Origin: Secundilactobacillus silagei JCM 19001
Lineage (GTDB): Bacteria > Bacillota > Bacilli > Lactobacillales > Lactobacillaceae
Assembly: GCF_002217945.1 (NCBI RefSeq)
Contig: NZ_BCMG01000001.1
Coordinates: 124,001 to 188,000 of the forward strand
Length of the DNA stretch: 64,000 nt
Direction of reading: 5' to 3'
Shown here: piece by piece, positions 24,337 through 32,135 of the stretch
How positions within the stretch are numbered: position 1 is the stretch's first letter
Layout of the letters: every line of letters begins with the position of its first letter
The notes under the pieces: generated by a model
Told to the model about the DNA's origin: nothing
Seen by the model: only the letters and a program-made list of their open reading frames with translations
Database searches by the model: none
Program-made: the position numbers and the translations under genes

Positions 24337-25203
24337 ATGAAAATCGGATTTATCGGTACCGGCGTCATGGGCGGTGCCATTGCGGAACATCTATTAGATG
24401 CTGGTCATGAGTTAGTCGTCTATAACCGTACTAAAGCCAAGACGGATGCGTTAGTTGCCAAGGGTGCCACTTGGGTCGAGACACCGGCGCAAGTTGCTGA
24501 AAAGACAGATATCATTTTTTCCATGGTGGGCTATCCCACTGATGTCGAGGCGATTTACTTTGGTGATCAAGGCATCTTTAGTACGCTAACGGCGGGTAAA
24601 ACCGTGATTGATATGACCACCAGTACACCGACCTTGGCCGAGAAGATTGCGGTTAAAGCACGGGCGCTAAACGCCCATGCACTGGACGCACCAGTTTCCG
24701 GCGGTGATGTTGGTGCTAAGAACGCCACGTTAACCGTGATGGTTGGTGGTGATCAGGCCACCTTTGATGCCGTGAAACCCTTGTTTGAGTTAGTTGGCTC
24801 GAAAGTGCATTTATTCGGCCCAGCCGGTAAGGGTCAACATACTAAAATGGCTAATCAGATCATGATTGCCGGTACCATGACTGGGACTGTCGAAATGATG
24901 GTTTACGCCAAACACGCTGGCCTCAATATGAACGATGTCCTCGACACGCTTAGCAGTGGTGGGGCGGACAACTGGAGTATGGATAACTACGCCCCGAGAA
25001 TTTTGAAGGGTGATTATACGCCAGGGTTCTTCGCCAAGCACTTCTTAAAAGATCTGCGAATCGCACTGGATGAAGCTGACAAAATGAAAATAGACTTACC
25101 AGCAACTAAGCTGGCCAAGCAACTTTACGAAACCATGGTTGATGATAAGGGCCTTGGTAACGACGGGACTCAGGGATTAATCAAGTTGTATGAGAATTTG
25201 TAA
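24337..25203 (+). CDS. NAD(P)-dependent oxidoreductase, 3-hydroxyisobutyrate dehydrogenase family
   Basis: A 288-residue beta-hydroxyacid dehydrogenase. The Rossmann motif GFIGTGVMGG is at residues 4-13, the signature DAPVSGGDVGA near 117-127, and the catalytic Lys lies in GKGQHTKMANQ near 170. Family members reduce or oxidise tartronate semialdehyde, 3-hydroxyisobutyrate or succinic semialdehyde, and the substrate cannot be read here. It follows trxA by 12 bases and ends in a strong terminator, so terC-trxA-oxidoreductase form one unit. Confidence 0.9.
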   Translation: MKIGFIGTGVMGGAIAEHLLDAGHELVVYNRTKAKTDALVAKGATWVETPAQVAEKTDIIFSMVGYPTDVEAIYFGDQGIFSTLTAGKTVIDMTTSTPTLAEKIAVKARALNAHALDAPVSGGDVGAKNATLTVMVGGDQATFDAVKPLFELVGSKVHLFGPAGKGQHTKMANQIMIAGTMTGTVEMMVYAKHAGLNMNDVLDTLSSGGADNWSMDNYAPRILKGDYTPGFFAKHFLKDLRIALDEADKMKIDLPATKLAKQLYETMVDDKGLGNDGTQGLIKLYENL

Positions 25204-25215
25204 AAATGGTTAACT

Positions 25216-25258
25216 CAAAAACGGCTAATGAACAGTAAATGTTCATTAGCCGTTTTTG
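25216..25258. terminator. Bidirectional terminator
   Basis: CAAAAACGGCTAATGAAC (25216-25233) pairs with GTTCATTAGCCGTTTTTG (25241-25258), an 18-bp perfect stem that serves the two convergent units. Confidence 0.92.
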
Positions 25259-25259
25259 A

Positions 25260-26033
25260 TTATTCTTGTAAATCCGAGAAGAAACTGTATAACTTTTCTT
25301 GTGTCAGTTGCTGCTTTTCTTCACCGGAAACGTCATAGGTGATCTTGCCATCACTAATGACGATCAGCCGGTTACCGTACTTTAATGCGTCATCCAAATG
25401 GTGGGTGATCATTAGACAGGTAAGGTTTTGGGCAATGATCCGGTCGTTAGTAGCGGTCATTAACTCCTGTGAAGTCTTTGGATCCAGCGCAGCCGTATGT
25501 TCATCCAGCAGTAAGATGTCCGGCTTCTTCAGCGTGGCCATCAGGAAACTAAGGGCCTGTCGCTGCCCACCAGATAAACTGCCGGTTGGTGTGGTCAGCC
25601 GTTCGTTTAAACCGTTGCCCATACCACTGGTCATCTCTTTAAATTCAGCCATGTGCTGGTTCAAGTGACGGGGAGCTAAATGCCGGTGTTCACCGCGTTT
25701 AGTTGCCAGCAAGAGGTTTTCGGCCACGGTCATCCGTGGCGCGGTTCCCAGCTTGGGGTCTTGGAAGACCCGGCTCAAAAACCGCGTGCGCCGTTCTTCT
25801 GATTCGTTGGCAATCGATTCACCCCGTAACAGGATATCACCAGAATCAATGGTTAAATTCCCAGCAATGGTGTTAAACAGCGTTGATTTACCAGCACCGT
25901 TAGATCCCAAAATGGTAATAAAGTCACCTTCGTTGATGGTGAGATTTAAATCTTTCAGCAGGGTAAGTTCTTCAGGTGTGTTGCGATTAACTTTGGTCAC
26001 AACGTGGCGTAATTCTAGAATTGGTTTAGTCAT
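25260..26033 (-). CDS. ABC importer ATPase (TrpZ-like)
   Basis: A 257-residue ABC ATPase that drives the adjacent permease. Walker A is GSNGAGKST near residues 43-51, signature LSGGQRQ, Walker B ILLLDEH. The switch is His of MITHHL. It starts inside the permease gene (overlap of eight bases), so the three genes form one leftward operon. The Glu-His after Walker B (DEH rather than DEP) is unusual but known in the family. With the permease and binding protein it forms a TrpXYZ-type system. Confidence 0.9.
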   Translation of the reverse strand: MTKPILELRHVVTKVNRNTPEELTLLKDLNLTINEGDFITILGSNGAGKSTLFNTIAGNLTIDSGDILLRGESIANESEERRTRFLSRVFQDPKLGTAPRMTVAENLLLATKRGEHRHLAPRHLNQHMAEFKEMTSGMGNGLNERLTTPTGSLSGGQRQALSFLMATLKKPDILLLDEHTAALDPKTSQELMTATNDRIIAQNLTCLMITHHLDDALKYGNRLIVISDGKITYDVSGEEKQQLTQEKLYSFFSDLQE

Positions 26034-26934
26034 GAGTCGAGATCCCCCGTTTCCAAACGCGCTTTAAATTGAACATGTCCCGGAAAACTGGCACCATCAT
26101 GCAAAGTGCTAATACGACGGATGAGAACAATTTTAAATCGTTAGTATTAAAGCCTAATTTGAGGACGATCAGCAAGACAAACCGGTAGAGAATCGACCCT
26201 AAAGTGACGGCAACTAGCCGCTGGTTCATGGTCAGTTCACCAAAGGCGACTTCACCGATGATGATGGACGCTAAGGCAATGACGATGACCCCAATTCCCA
26301 TGTTCACATCAGCGTAACCGTCGTTTTGAGCAACCAAGGCGCCACCAAGACCGATGACCCCGTTAGAGACCATCAGGCCCATGATCTTCATGTTGTCGGT
26401 CTTGATACCTAATGACCGGGCCATTTTTTCGTTATCACCGGTAGCAATGAACGCCTGACCGAGGTCGGTTTGCAGGAAGTAGATCAAAACTAAGGTCAAA
26501 ATGACGATGACTGTAAAGCCGAGGAAAACACTGTCAAAATACATTGGTGAATGCGCAAAGATCGGTAATTTCAACAGTGAAGGTTTATCCAGCAAAGTCA
26601 AATTTGAGCGACCGTGCATGATCCGCAAGTTAACGGAGTATGCGGCGGTCATGACCAGAATACCAGCTAACAGGATCGGAATTCGGCCCTTGGTATACAG
26701 TAAACCGGTTGCGAGTCCGCAAAGCATGCCGACCCCAATGGCAATCAACGTTGCCCAGATGGGGTTGATCCCGTTATTGATGGCAGCTACACAGGCGGCT
26801 GCCCCCATTGGGAAGGTTCCTTCAACGGTCATATCGGGGAAGTCTAAAATCCTAAAGGTTAGAAATAATCCCAGCCCAAGAGTTGCCCACAGCAGCCCTT
26901 GGCCGATAGCAGAAACGCCTAATCCAAATGTCAT
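26026..26934 (-). CDS. ABC importer permease (TrpY-like)
   Basis: A 302-residue integral membrane protein with about nine helices and the branched-chain/sugar-type permease layout (MTVEGTFPMGAA near residue 34, SLGIKTDNMKIMGLMVSNGVIGLGGAL near 175). This fits the TrpY group. It overlaps the binding-protein gene by four bases and the ATPase gene by eight, so all three are translationally coupled. Confidence 0.88.
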   Translation of the reverse strand: MTFGLGVSAIGQGLLWATLGLGLFLTFRILDFPDMTVEGTFPMGAAACVAAINNGINPIWATLIAIGVGMLCGLATGLLYTKGRIPILLAGILVMTAAYSVNLRIMHGRSNLTLLDKPSLLKLPIFAHSPMYFDSVFLGFTVIVILTLVLIYFLQTDLGQAFIATGDNEKMARSLGIKTDNMKIMGLMVSNGVIGLGGALVAQNDGYADVNMGIGVIVIALASIIIGEVAFGELTMNQRLVAVTLGSILYRFVLLIVLKLGFNTNDLKLFSSVVLALCMMVPVFRDMFNLKRVWKRGISTHD

Positions 26935-27926
26935 TTGATGATCTCCCCTTTCTTTTGAGCTTCTTTAACCAGTGAGCTAGGGAAGGTGATCCCTAACTTT
27001 TGAGCTTCTTTCATGTTCAAAATCAAATCACCGTGACGGATGAATTTGATTGGTGTGGTTGCGGGTTTCTTACCCTTTAAGATATCAGCAGTCATCCGGC
27101 CGGTGAGCACGCCTAACTTGTATTGGTTAATACTGTAAGTGGCTAGGCCACCAGATTTGACCATGGTATCAACAGCGGGGAACACGGGAACTTTAGCGGC
27201 GTTGGAGTTTTTGACCAGTGTCTGCATGGCGGAAGCCACCGTGTTATCGGTTGGTACGTAGACCGCATCCACGTTTTGAACCATTTGCTGTGAAACTTGG
27301 TCCACGTCGTTCGTGTTTGAAATTGAGTAAGCTTTTAACTTCACGTGTTCCTGCGCACACAGAACTTTGAATTGCTTGTACTGCGCGGCCGCTGAATCGT
27401 CACTGGAGGTATAGAAAATACCCAGTGTCTTCATCTTAGGCATGACTTGTTTGATCAGACCTAACTGTTCTTTTAAGGGTGCCTGGTCAGAAACACCGGT
27501 GATATTGTGGCCGGGTGCGTTATTATTTTTAACTAAGCCAGCACCTTTAGGATCAGTAACGGCTCCTAAAACAATCGGGATTTTGGACGTTGCGTTTGCT
27601 AATGCCTGAGCTGAAGGCGTGGCAATTCCGATCGTAGCATCCGCATCTTCGTTGACAAAGCGGTTACTCATGGTCATGAGGTTACTTTGATCATTTTGAG
27701 CGTTTTGAAAATCAATTTTGATGTTTTTGCCAGGATGATAGCCCTTTTCTTCCAAACCGTGGATGATTCCATGATGGATGGCATCCAAAGCCGGGTGAGA
27801 CATCAGTTGTAAAATACCAACGGTGGGTTTGGCAACCGTAGCTGGTTTACCGGTTCCGCCTTCACCAACGAAAGCGAAGCCGAGAAAAATAACAATAATC
27901 GCGATTAATGCGTATAGTCGCTTCAT
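26931..27926 (-). CDS. ABC importer substrate-binding protein (TrpX-like)
   Basis: A 331-residue extracytoplasmic binding protein of the TrpX / DUF534 type. Residues 5-21 form a hydrophobic signal or anchor. There is no lipobox Cys, which is unlike most Gram-positive binding proteins, so it is likely held by its uncleaved helix. The body contains TVGILQLMSHPALDAIHHG and the second-lobe VPTDNTVASAM that are typical of tryptophan-linked binding proteins. The substrate call is from family plus the Trp-containing leader peptide upstream. GGGG-AATCGAATC precedes the ATG at 27926. Confidence 0.85.
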   Translation of the reverse strand: MKRLYALIAIIVIFLGFAFVGEGGTGKPATVAKPTVGILQLMSHPALDAIHHGIIHGLEEKGYHPGKNIKIDFQNAQNDQSNLMTMSNRFVNEDADATIGIATPSAQALANATSKIPIVLGAVTDPKGAGLVKNNNAPGHNITGVSDQAPLKEQLGLIKQVMPKMKTLGIFYTSSDDSAAAQYKQFKVLCAQEHVKLKAYSISNTNDVDQVSQQMVQNVDAVYVPTDNTVASAMQTLVKNSNAAKVPVFPAVDTMVKSGGLATYSINQYKLGVLTGRMTADILKGKKPATTPIKFIRHGDLILNMKEAQKLGITFPSSLVKEAQKKGEIIK

Positions 27927-27965
27927 GATTCGATTCCCCTATCTAAAATAGAATTAAAAGTGCAA

Positions 27966-27996
27966 TAAAAAAGGCGACTCCTCACAGAAGTCGTCT
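27966..27996 (-). terminator. Attenuator terminator of the TrpXYZ-type operon
   Basis: On the minus strand the arms at 27989-27995 and 27973-27979 make a 7-bp stem (one G-U pair) followed by a run of U (A run at 27966-27972). It sits 40 bases before the first gene and about 115 bases after the leader peptide, as expected for a regulated terminator. Confidence 0.75.
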
Positions 27997-28109
27997 AAGA
28001 AGAAGCGCGACGTGCAAGGTTAGTCATGCAGCGTCACTCAATAACAAAGTAACCGGCAAGACACGTGTATGAACATGTTGTCCAAACCGCGTCAAAGACA
28101 GCGGTTTGC

Positions 28110-28154
28110 TTACCGGAATTGCCAAGCTTTAAATGGGTTAGCGTACTTTGTCAT
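28110..28154 (-). CDS. Trp-containing leader peptide MTKYANPFKAWQFR
   Basis: A 14-codon open frame on the minus strand (ATG at 28152-28154, TAA at 28110-28112) encodes MTKYANPFKAWQFR with one Trp at position 11. It has a textbook ribosome site, GGAGG seven bases upstream, and lies about 22 bases after the predicted start of transcription. A perfect 8-bp hairpin (28101-28108 with 28083-28090) begins one base after the stop codon. The position and the Trp codon suggest that the ribosome's progress senses tryptophan or charged tRNA-Trp. It is too short for normal gene calls. It could instead be an arrest peptide like TnaC, as a single Trp codon is not the classic tandem arrangement. Confidence 0.75.
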   Translation of the reverse strand: MTKYANPFKAWQFR

Positions 28155-28183
28155 TTGAATTCCTCCGAACTAGAATATCTACT

Positions 28184-28212
28184 ATTATAAAGACCGAACC
28201 CGTGATGTGCAA
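28184..28212 (-). promoter_or_regulatory. Strong promoter of the TrpXYZ-type operon
   Basis: On the minus strand TTGCAC (28207-28212) and TATAAT (28184-28189) are separated by exactly 17 bases. The start of transcription would be near 28177, giving a leader of about 250 nt. Confidence 0.85.
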
Positions 28213-28247
28213 GTATCACCTGCGTTTCAGCCGGGGTAATTCAGTCC

Positions 28248-28287
28248 AAACAAAAGGACCCAACCTCATCACTGAGGCTGGGTCCTT
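28248..28287 (-). terminator. Terminator after the CPBP gene
   Basis: A 15-bp stem with one mismatch (28254-28268 with 28273-28287) is followed, on the minus strand, by CCTTTTGTTT. It isolates the CPBP/VOC unit from the TrpXYZ promoter just below it. The remaining bases up to 28377 show no other feature. Confidence 0.85.
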
Positions 28288-28377
28288 CCGCGCTTGATAA
28301 GCTACATTAGTAGTTATCGTAGTTACATTATACACCTTGGTTTGTAATATAGAAACAAGAATATACATTTTTTCACG

Positions 28378-29055
28378 TTAGAGGACTGCCCACAGGTTGT
28401 TTACAAAATGCAGTATGATGCTGTATCTGATATCTTTGAAGTACAAATAGGCACCCGCTAACACCCAACCCAATGACGCATAAAACAGGGTAGTTACAGA
28501 AAACGTCATCGTATGCAGGTAGCCAAAAATCAATCCGCTAACAAAAACGCCAAAAACGTTGCTCCAAGGCGAATTTTTTGAAAAAAAGAAATTGAAAAAG
28601 AAACCTCGAAACAAGTATTCTTCAAAAACCGGGGCGATCACCACGCCATAAACCGTATTCCAGAAGGGCAATTGCTGGATCTGACCATCTAGTGCCGATT
28701 GATTGGTCGGCATGGGCAATAGGTGGTGGCTAATGAGCTGTGACCAGGCAATTTGGACGGCCAGCATCAGCACGAAAGCCAGTAACAGTTGGCCGAGCCG
28801 ATGACGATTAAAGGCCTGGTGACCAAATTGGCGCGGATTATGGCGCTTTAGTTGCCGGTTGTACAGCCAGGTGTACAGCACTAAAATAGCAGCTACCATG
28901 ATCAGCATAGCACCGATGAAACGGTTGGCCAGGCCCGCGTTCTTGCTGGCGTACTTGGTGGCAAACTCCAGCAGTATCGAGTTTGAGAGGTACGCAATCA
29001 GTAAGAGGATAAACCCACCAATGCGCAAACCTTGGCGTCTGAGATAGGTCATCAT
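28378..29055 (-). CDS. CPBP family intramembrane metalloprotease
   Basis: A 225-residue membrane protein with seven or eight helices and the CPBP (Abi/CAAX-like) motifs: EEYLFRGFFF near residue 146 with the Glu-Glu and Arg, GYLHTMTF near 182 with its His, and HFVNNLWA at the C-terminus. Such proteins often protect against bacteriocins or process peptides. Start is the first of two ATGs at 29055, with GAGGTGCCAAA upstream. It follows the VOC gene by 22 bases, so both share a transcript. Confidence 0.88.
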   Translation of the reverse strand: MMTYLRRQGLRIGGFILLLIAYLSNSILLEFATKYASKNAGLANRFIGAMLIMVAAILVLYTWLYNRQLKRHNPRQFGHQAFNRHRLGQLLLAFVLMLAVQIAWSQLISHHLLPMPTNQSALDGQIQQLPFWNTVYGVVIAPVFEEYLFRGFFFNFFFSKNSPWSNVFGVFVSGLIFGYLHTMTFSVTTLFYASLGWVLAGAYLYFKDIRYSIILHFVNNLWAVL

Positions 29056-29077
29056 TTTGGCACCTCGATTGTAAATA

Positions 29078-29461
29078 TTAATAGGTAATAATTTTGATCA
29101 GATTATGGTCTGGATCACGCACCCATAGTGCAGTGGCAACTCCTTTAGCCCCTTCATAGGGGATGGGACCGTTATCAATTTCCACGGCATAGTTAGTGAG
29201 GTGTGAGAGGGTGTTTTCCAGTGGATCGTGCGTTTCTAAAGCAATTTCAGCACTTCCAGGTGTGACCACGTGAGCAGCAATTTTGGCACCATCATCTTTA
29301 GTTCGAAATTCCAGACGGTGATGACCCAGTCTTAAACTGGGACGTTTAGCATCCTTAATGATCGGCAGGTCAAACACTTCGTGATAAAAACGGACGGAAT
29401 GGTTGATGTCAGTGACGGTTAGTGTCAGACTATCAATATCTTTAATATTCAAATTTGTCAT
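29078..29461 (-). CDS. Single-domain VOC family protein
   Basis: A 127-residue cytoplasmic protein with a glyoxalase/bleomycin-resistance fold: IDSLTLTVTDINHSVRFYHEVF at the start, HHRLEFRTK in the middle and the metal-ligand-like stretch WVRDPDHNLIKIITY at the end. Relatives include VOC virulence proteins and antibiotic-binding proteins; the ligand is not known. It is the first gene of the two-gene leftward unit with the CPBP protease. Confidence 0.82.
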   Translation of the reverse strand: MTNLNIKDIDSLTLTVTDINHSVRFYHEVFDLPIIKDAKRPSLRLGHHRLEFRTKDDGAKIAAHVVTPGSAEIALETHDPLENTLSHLTNYAVEIDNGPIPYEGAKGVATALWVRDPDHNLIKIITY

Positions 29462-29730
29462 CCTTTATTGATTATTTTACGGCAATTAATTATACCACAG
29501 AGAGAAAATAGGCTAGTTGTGGTCAGTCGATAATCGTCAATTTCAACAACTAATTAATGAGGCTGTAAGCGTGACCAATTAATTCACAAGGCAATTAAAC
29601 AAATTCTAAATGATGTTTTATAAATCCCGACATTAGCTTGTTTTCTTGCTATTAAAAATGTTTCGTGATAGTGTAAAGTGTTGTGAAAAAATGAAAATAA
29701 ATGTAAATTTAGCCTTTTATGGCGGTTTAA
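29462..29730. other. Intergenic region between divergent VOC and ABC-F genes
   Basis: This A+T-rich stretch must carry the promoters for the two outward-facing units, but I find no convincing -35/-10 pair. It has no recognisable RNA family or open frame. The structured leader of the ABC-F gene begins at its right end. Confidence 0.5.
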
Positions 29731-29829
29731 ATGATGGTGTCCCGGCAAGCTGAAAGTCCCTTAGATCGACTTAACAACTTGTCCGGGCACCCTTTTCAAG
29801 GAGGTATATTAAAAAAATGTCTTTACTAG
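29731..29829 (+). CDS. Possible upstream ORF overlapping the ABC-F start
   Basis: An ATG at 29731, six bases after GGCGG, opens a 32-codon frame that reads through the nested hairpin and stops at TAG 29827-29829, eleven bases past the ABC-F ATG, in another frame. Many antibiotic-responsive ABC-F genes are controlled by leader ORFs, and this arrangement would allow it. The ribosome site is weak, so translation is uncertain. Confidence 0.3.
   Translation: MMVSRQAESPLDRLNNLSGHPFQGGILKKCLY
29736..29796 (+). promoter_or_regulatory. Nested hairpin leader of the ABC-F gene
   Basis: Just before the ribosome site (AAGGAGGT at 29798-29805) three stems are stacked: 29736-29745 with 29783-29791 (9 bp, one bulge), 29746-29749 with 29778-29781 (4 bp), and 29754-29758 with 29768-29772 (5 bp). 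CCCTTTTC follows directly, so this could be a weak terminator. An overlapping reading frame (see the uORF entry) lies across it. No known RNA family is recognised. Confidence 0.6.
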
Positions 29830-31364
29830 AAGTTGAAGACCTCAGTATGGCTTTTGCAGACAAACGACTGTACGATGACGCGAGTTTTCAACTAAACAAG
29901 GGTGAACACATGGGAATCGTCGGTCAAAACGGGGTTGGTAAATCAACCCTGATCAAAGTTCTGACCGGTGATGAATTGCCATTGTCCGGTTCCGTTAAGT
30001 GGCAACGTGGCGTTCACGTGGGTTACTTGGATCAATACGCGGATATTCCAGAAGGGATGACGCTGATTGAATTCCTGCATACCGCGTTTCAAGACCTATA
30101 CGATAAAAATGACCGCATGACGCAGCTGTATACGGACTACGCTGAAACGGCGGATGATAAATTACTGGAACGGGCCGGCCGGATTCAAGAAGAGCTGGAA
30201 GCTAATAACTTTTACGATATCGAAACTGAAATCGAACGCATCATTACGGGCCTTGGCCTAGATGATATTGGCCGCGACCATGAAGTAGCGCAAATGTCAG
30301 GTGGACAGCGGTCTAAAATTATTTTAGCCAAGCTGCTGCTGCAAAATCCGGACGTGATCTTGCTGGATGAACCGACCAACTATTTGGATGTGGCCCACAT
30401 TGCTTGGTTAGTGGATTATCTGAATAATTTTGAGGGTGCAGCGATGGTCATTTCCCATGATTATGATTTCCTGGAAAAAGTCACCAACTGTATCATTAAC
30501 GTGGCCTTTGGTAAGATCACTAAGTACCGCGGGAGCTTTAAGTCAGCCATGAGACAGCGGACTGAACGCGAAGAAGCGCAACGTAAAGAATACGAGAAGC
30601 AACAGGTCAAGATTGAAAAGACCGAAAAGTTCATTGCCAAGTTTAAGGCCGGGACTCGGTCAAAGCAGGCGAAGTCCCGTGAGAAACAACTCTCGCATAT
30701 GGACTTGGTCGATCCGCCTTCGAGTAACATTCAGGCGACCTTCAACTTTCCGTATGAAGATACCGGTTCGCAAAACGCCTTAGTGGTGGACCATCTCTCG
30801 GTCGGCTATAACCGGCCACTGTTAAAGCCGGTCACTTTTTCCGTGAATACCGATGAAAAGGTTGGCTTTGAAGGCTTTAACGGGGTTGGTAAGTCAACTT
30901 TGATCAAGACCATTTTAGGTCTAATCAAATCTAAGGGCGGTACGGCTGAATTTTCACCATCAGCCAAGGTCAGTTATTTCAGTCAGGATCTGGAATGGGA
31001 AAACGACCAGGAAACACCGCTGAAGATCATTCAGGCCAAGTATGAAAAATTACCGCAAAAAGCCATCCGGACGAAGTTAGCTAGGTGCGGCCTAGACGCT
31101 GCCAATGCGATGAAACCCATCGGCCAGCTTTCTGGTGGTGAACAGACTAAGGTCAAGTTAGCCATGATGGAATTTGAACCCAGCAACTTCTTGATCTTAG
31201 ACGAACCGACGAACCATTTGGACGAAGAAACCAAGGAAGCCTTAAAGGACGCCATCAATAAGTTTCCTGGCAACGCCATTGTCGTTAGCCATGAGGTCAG
31301 TTTCTACGATGGTTTAGCGGATAAAGTTTTGAACGTTGAGAAACTAAGCCTTAAGAATCAGTAA
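29817..31364 (+). CDS. ABC-F family ATPase (ribosome-associated)
   Basis: A 515-residue soluble protein with two ABC domains and no membrane helix. Walker A motifs are GQNGVGKST (about residues 37-45) and GFNGVGKST (near 354); signatures are MSGGQRSK and LSGGEQTK; Walker B boxes are ILLDEPTNYLD and LILDEPTNHLD. A basic helical linker (about 235-300) separates them. ABC-F proteins bind the ribosomal E site and either aid translation or confer resistance to antibiotics; its short length and single compact linker do not decide which. It has an excellent ribosome site and is preceded by a folded leader. Confidence 0.93.
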   Translation: MSLLEVEDLSMAFADKRLYDDASFQLNKGEHMGIVGQNGVGKSTLIKVLTGDELPLSGSVKWQRGVHVGYLDQYADIPEGMTLIEFLHTAFQDLYDKNDRMTQLYTDYAETADDKLLERAGRIQEELEANNFYDIETEIERIITGLGLDDIGRDHEVAQMSGGQRSKIILAKLLLQNPDVILLDEPTNYLDVAHIAWLVDYLNNFEGAAMVISHDYDFLEKVTNCIINVAFGKITKYRGSFKSAMRQRTEREEAQRKEYEKQQVKIEKTEKFIAKFKAGTRSKQAKSREKQLSHMDLVDPPSSNIQATFNFPYEDTGSQNALVVDHLSVGYNRPLLKPVTFSVNTDEKVGFEGFNGVGKSTLIKTILGLIKSKGGTAEFSPSAKVSYFSQDLEWENDQETPLKIIQAKYEKLPQKAIRTKLARCGLDAANAMKPIGQLSGGEQTKVKLAMMEFEPSNFLILDEPTNHLDEETKEALKDAINKFPGNAIVVSHEVSFYDGLADKVLNVEKLSLKNQ

Positions 31365-31452
31365 TAATATCTCTAGTTAAATAAAATGTTATCTTTTTGA
31401 AACATTTGCATGCTACAATAATAACTATTAAGTCATGTTTGGGGATAGGTTT

Positions 31453-32052
31453 ATGAAGCGGGTTTTGCAAATAGTTGCTGTCATTATTGCTATTGCGGTA
31501 TTGGGCGTCACGGCTAATCATTTAATGACACCGAATGCCAGTGACCACGCAGCAACACAAACGACTAAAAAAGTAAGTACCAAAAAACCGGTTGAAAAAA
31601 AGCCGGCACCAGCTCAGGTCAATTGGCGGAAACCTTCTGAGAGTAAACCGTATCCTAAATGGGATCAGCTGAAGAAACCTTGGATTCACGTTTCGGTGAG
31701 CCAGCAGCGGGTCTTCATTAAGGATGGCAACAAGACGGTTTATACCATGTATGCCTCAACTGGCGTCAATAATTCAACGCCACGCGGCACCTTCCATATT
31801 CAACAGGAACGAGGAAAGTTCTTCTATAACGCTGAATCTAAGGAAGGCGCTAAAGATTGGGTGTCCTTTAAGGACCACGGCATTTATCTTTTTCATACGG
31901 TGCCCACCGATCAATACGGCAATTTTAACGTTAAAGAAGCCAACCTGCTGGGACGAGCAGCACACTCACATGGCTGTGTGAGATTGGCGGTTCCGGATGC
32001 AAGATGGTTCTACAATAACGTTACTTATGGCACCAAGGTTGTCATTGATTAA
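31453..32052 (+). CDS. Exported L,D-transpeptidase (YkuD domain)
   Basis: A protein of about 200 residues starting at the ATG at 31453 (MKRVLQIV), chosen over an ATG 18 bases upstream because GGGGATAGG precedes it. An N-terminal hydrophobic helix (about 4-22) serves as signal or anchor, a Lys/Pro-rich linker follows, and from residue 75 there is a YkuD domain ending in HSHGCVRLAVPDA with catalytic His and Cys. Such enzymes form or modify cross-links in peptidoglycan or attach proteins to it. Monocistronic, followed by a terminator. Confidence 0.93.
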   Translation: MKRVLQIVAVIIAIAVLGVTANHLMTPNASDHAATQTTKKVSTKKPVEKKPAPAQVNWRKPSESKPYPKWDQLKKPWIHVSVSQQRVFIKDGNKTVYTMYASTGVNNSTPRGTFHIQQERGKFFYNAESKEGAKDWVSFKDHGIYLFHTVPTDQYGNFNVKEANLLGRAAHSHGCVRLAVPDARWFYNNVTYGTKVVID

Positions 32053-32067
32053 TTAATAAGGGTTACT

Positions 32068-32108
32068 AAAAAAGGCGTCGAACTTCAGTTGAGTTCGACG
32101 CCTTTTCG
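32068..32108. terminator. Bidirectional terminator
   Basis: AAAAGGCGTCGAACT (32070-32084) pairs perfectly with AGTTCGACGCCTTTT (32092-32106) between the convergent transpeptidase and PepI genes. Confidence 0.92.
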
Positions 32109-32135
32109 TGTAGTCATTTGATCAGAAATTAATGA

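Noticed and set aside
27926-28180. T-box riboswitch before the TrpXYZ-type operon
   Set aside because: The conserved T-box sequence and specifier-loop layout are not found; the leader peptide and terminator explain the region better.
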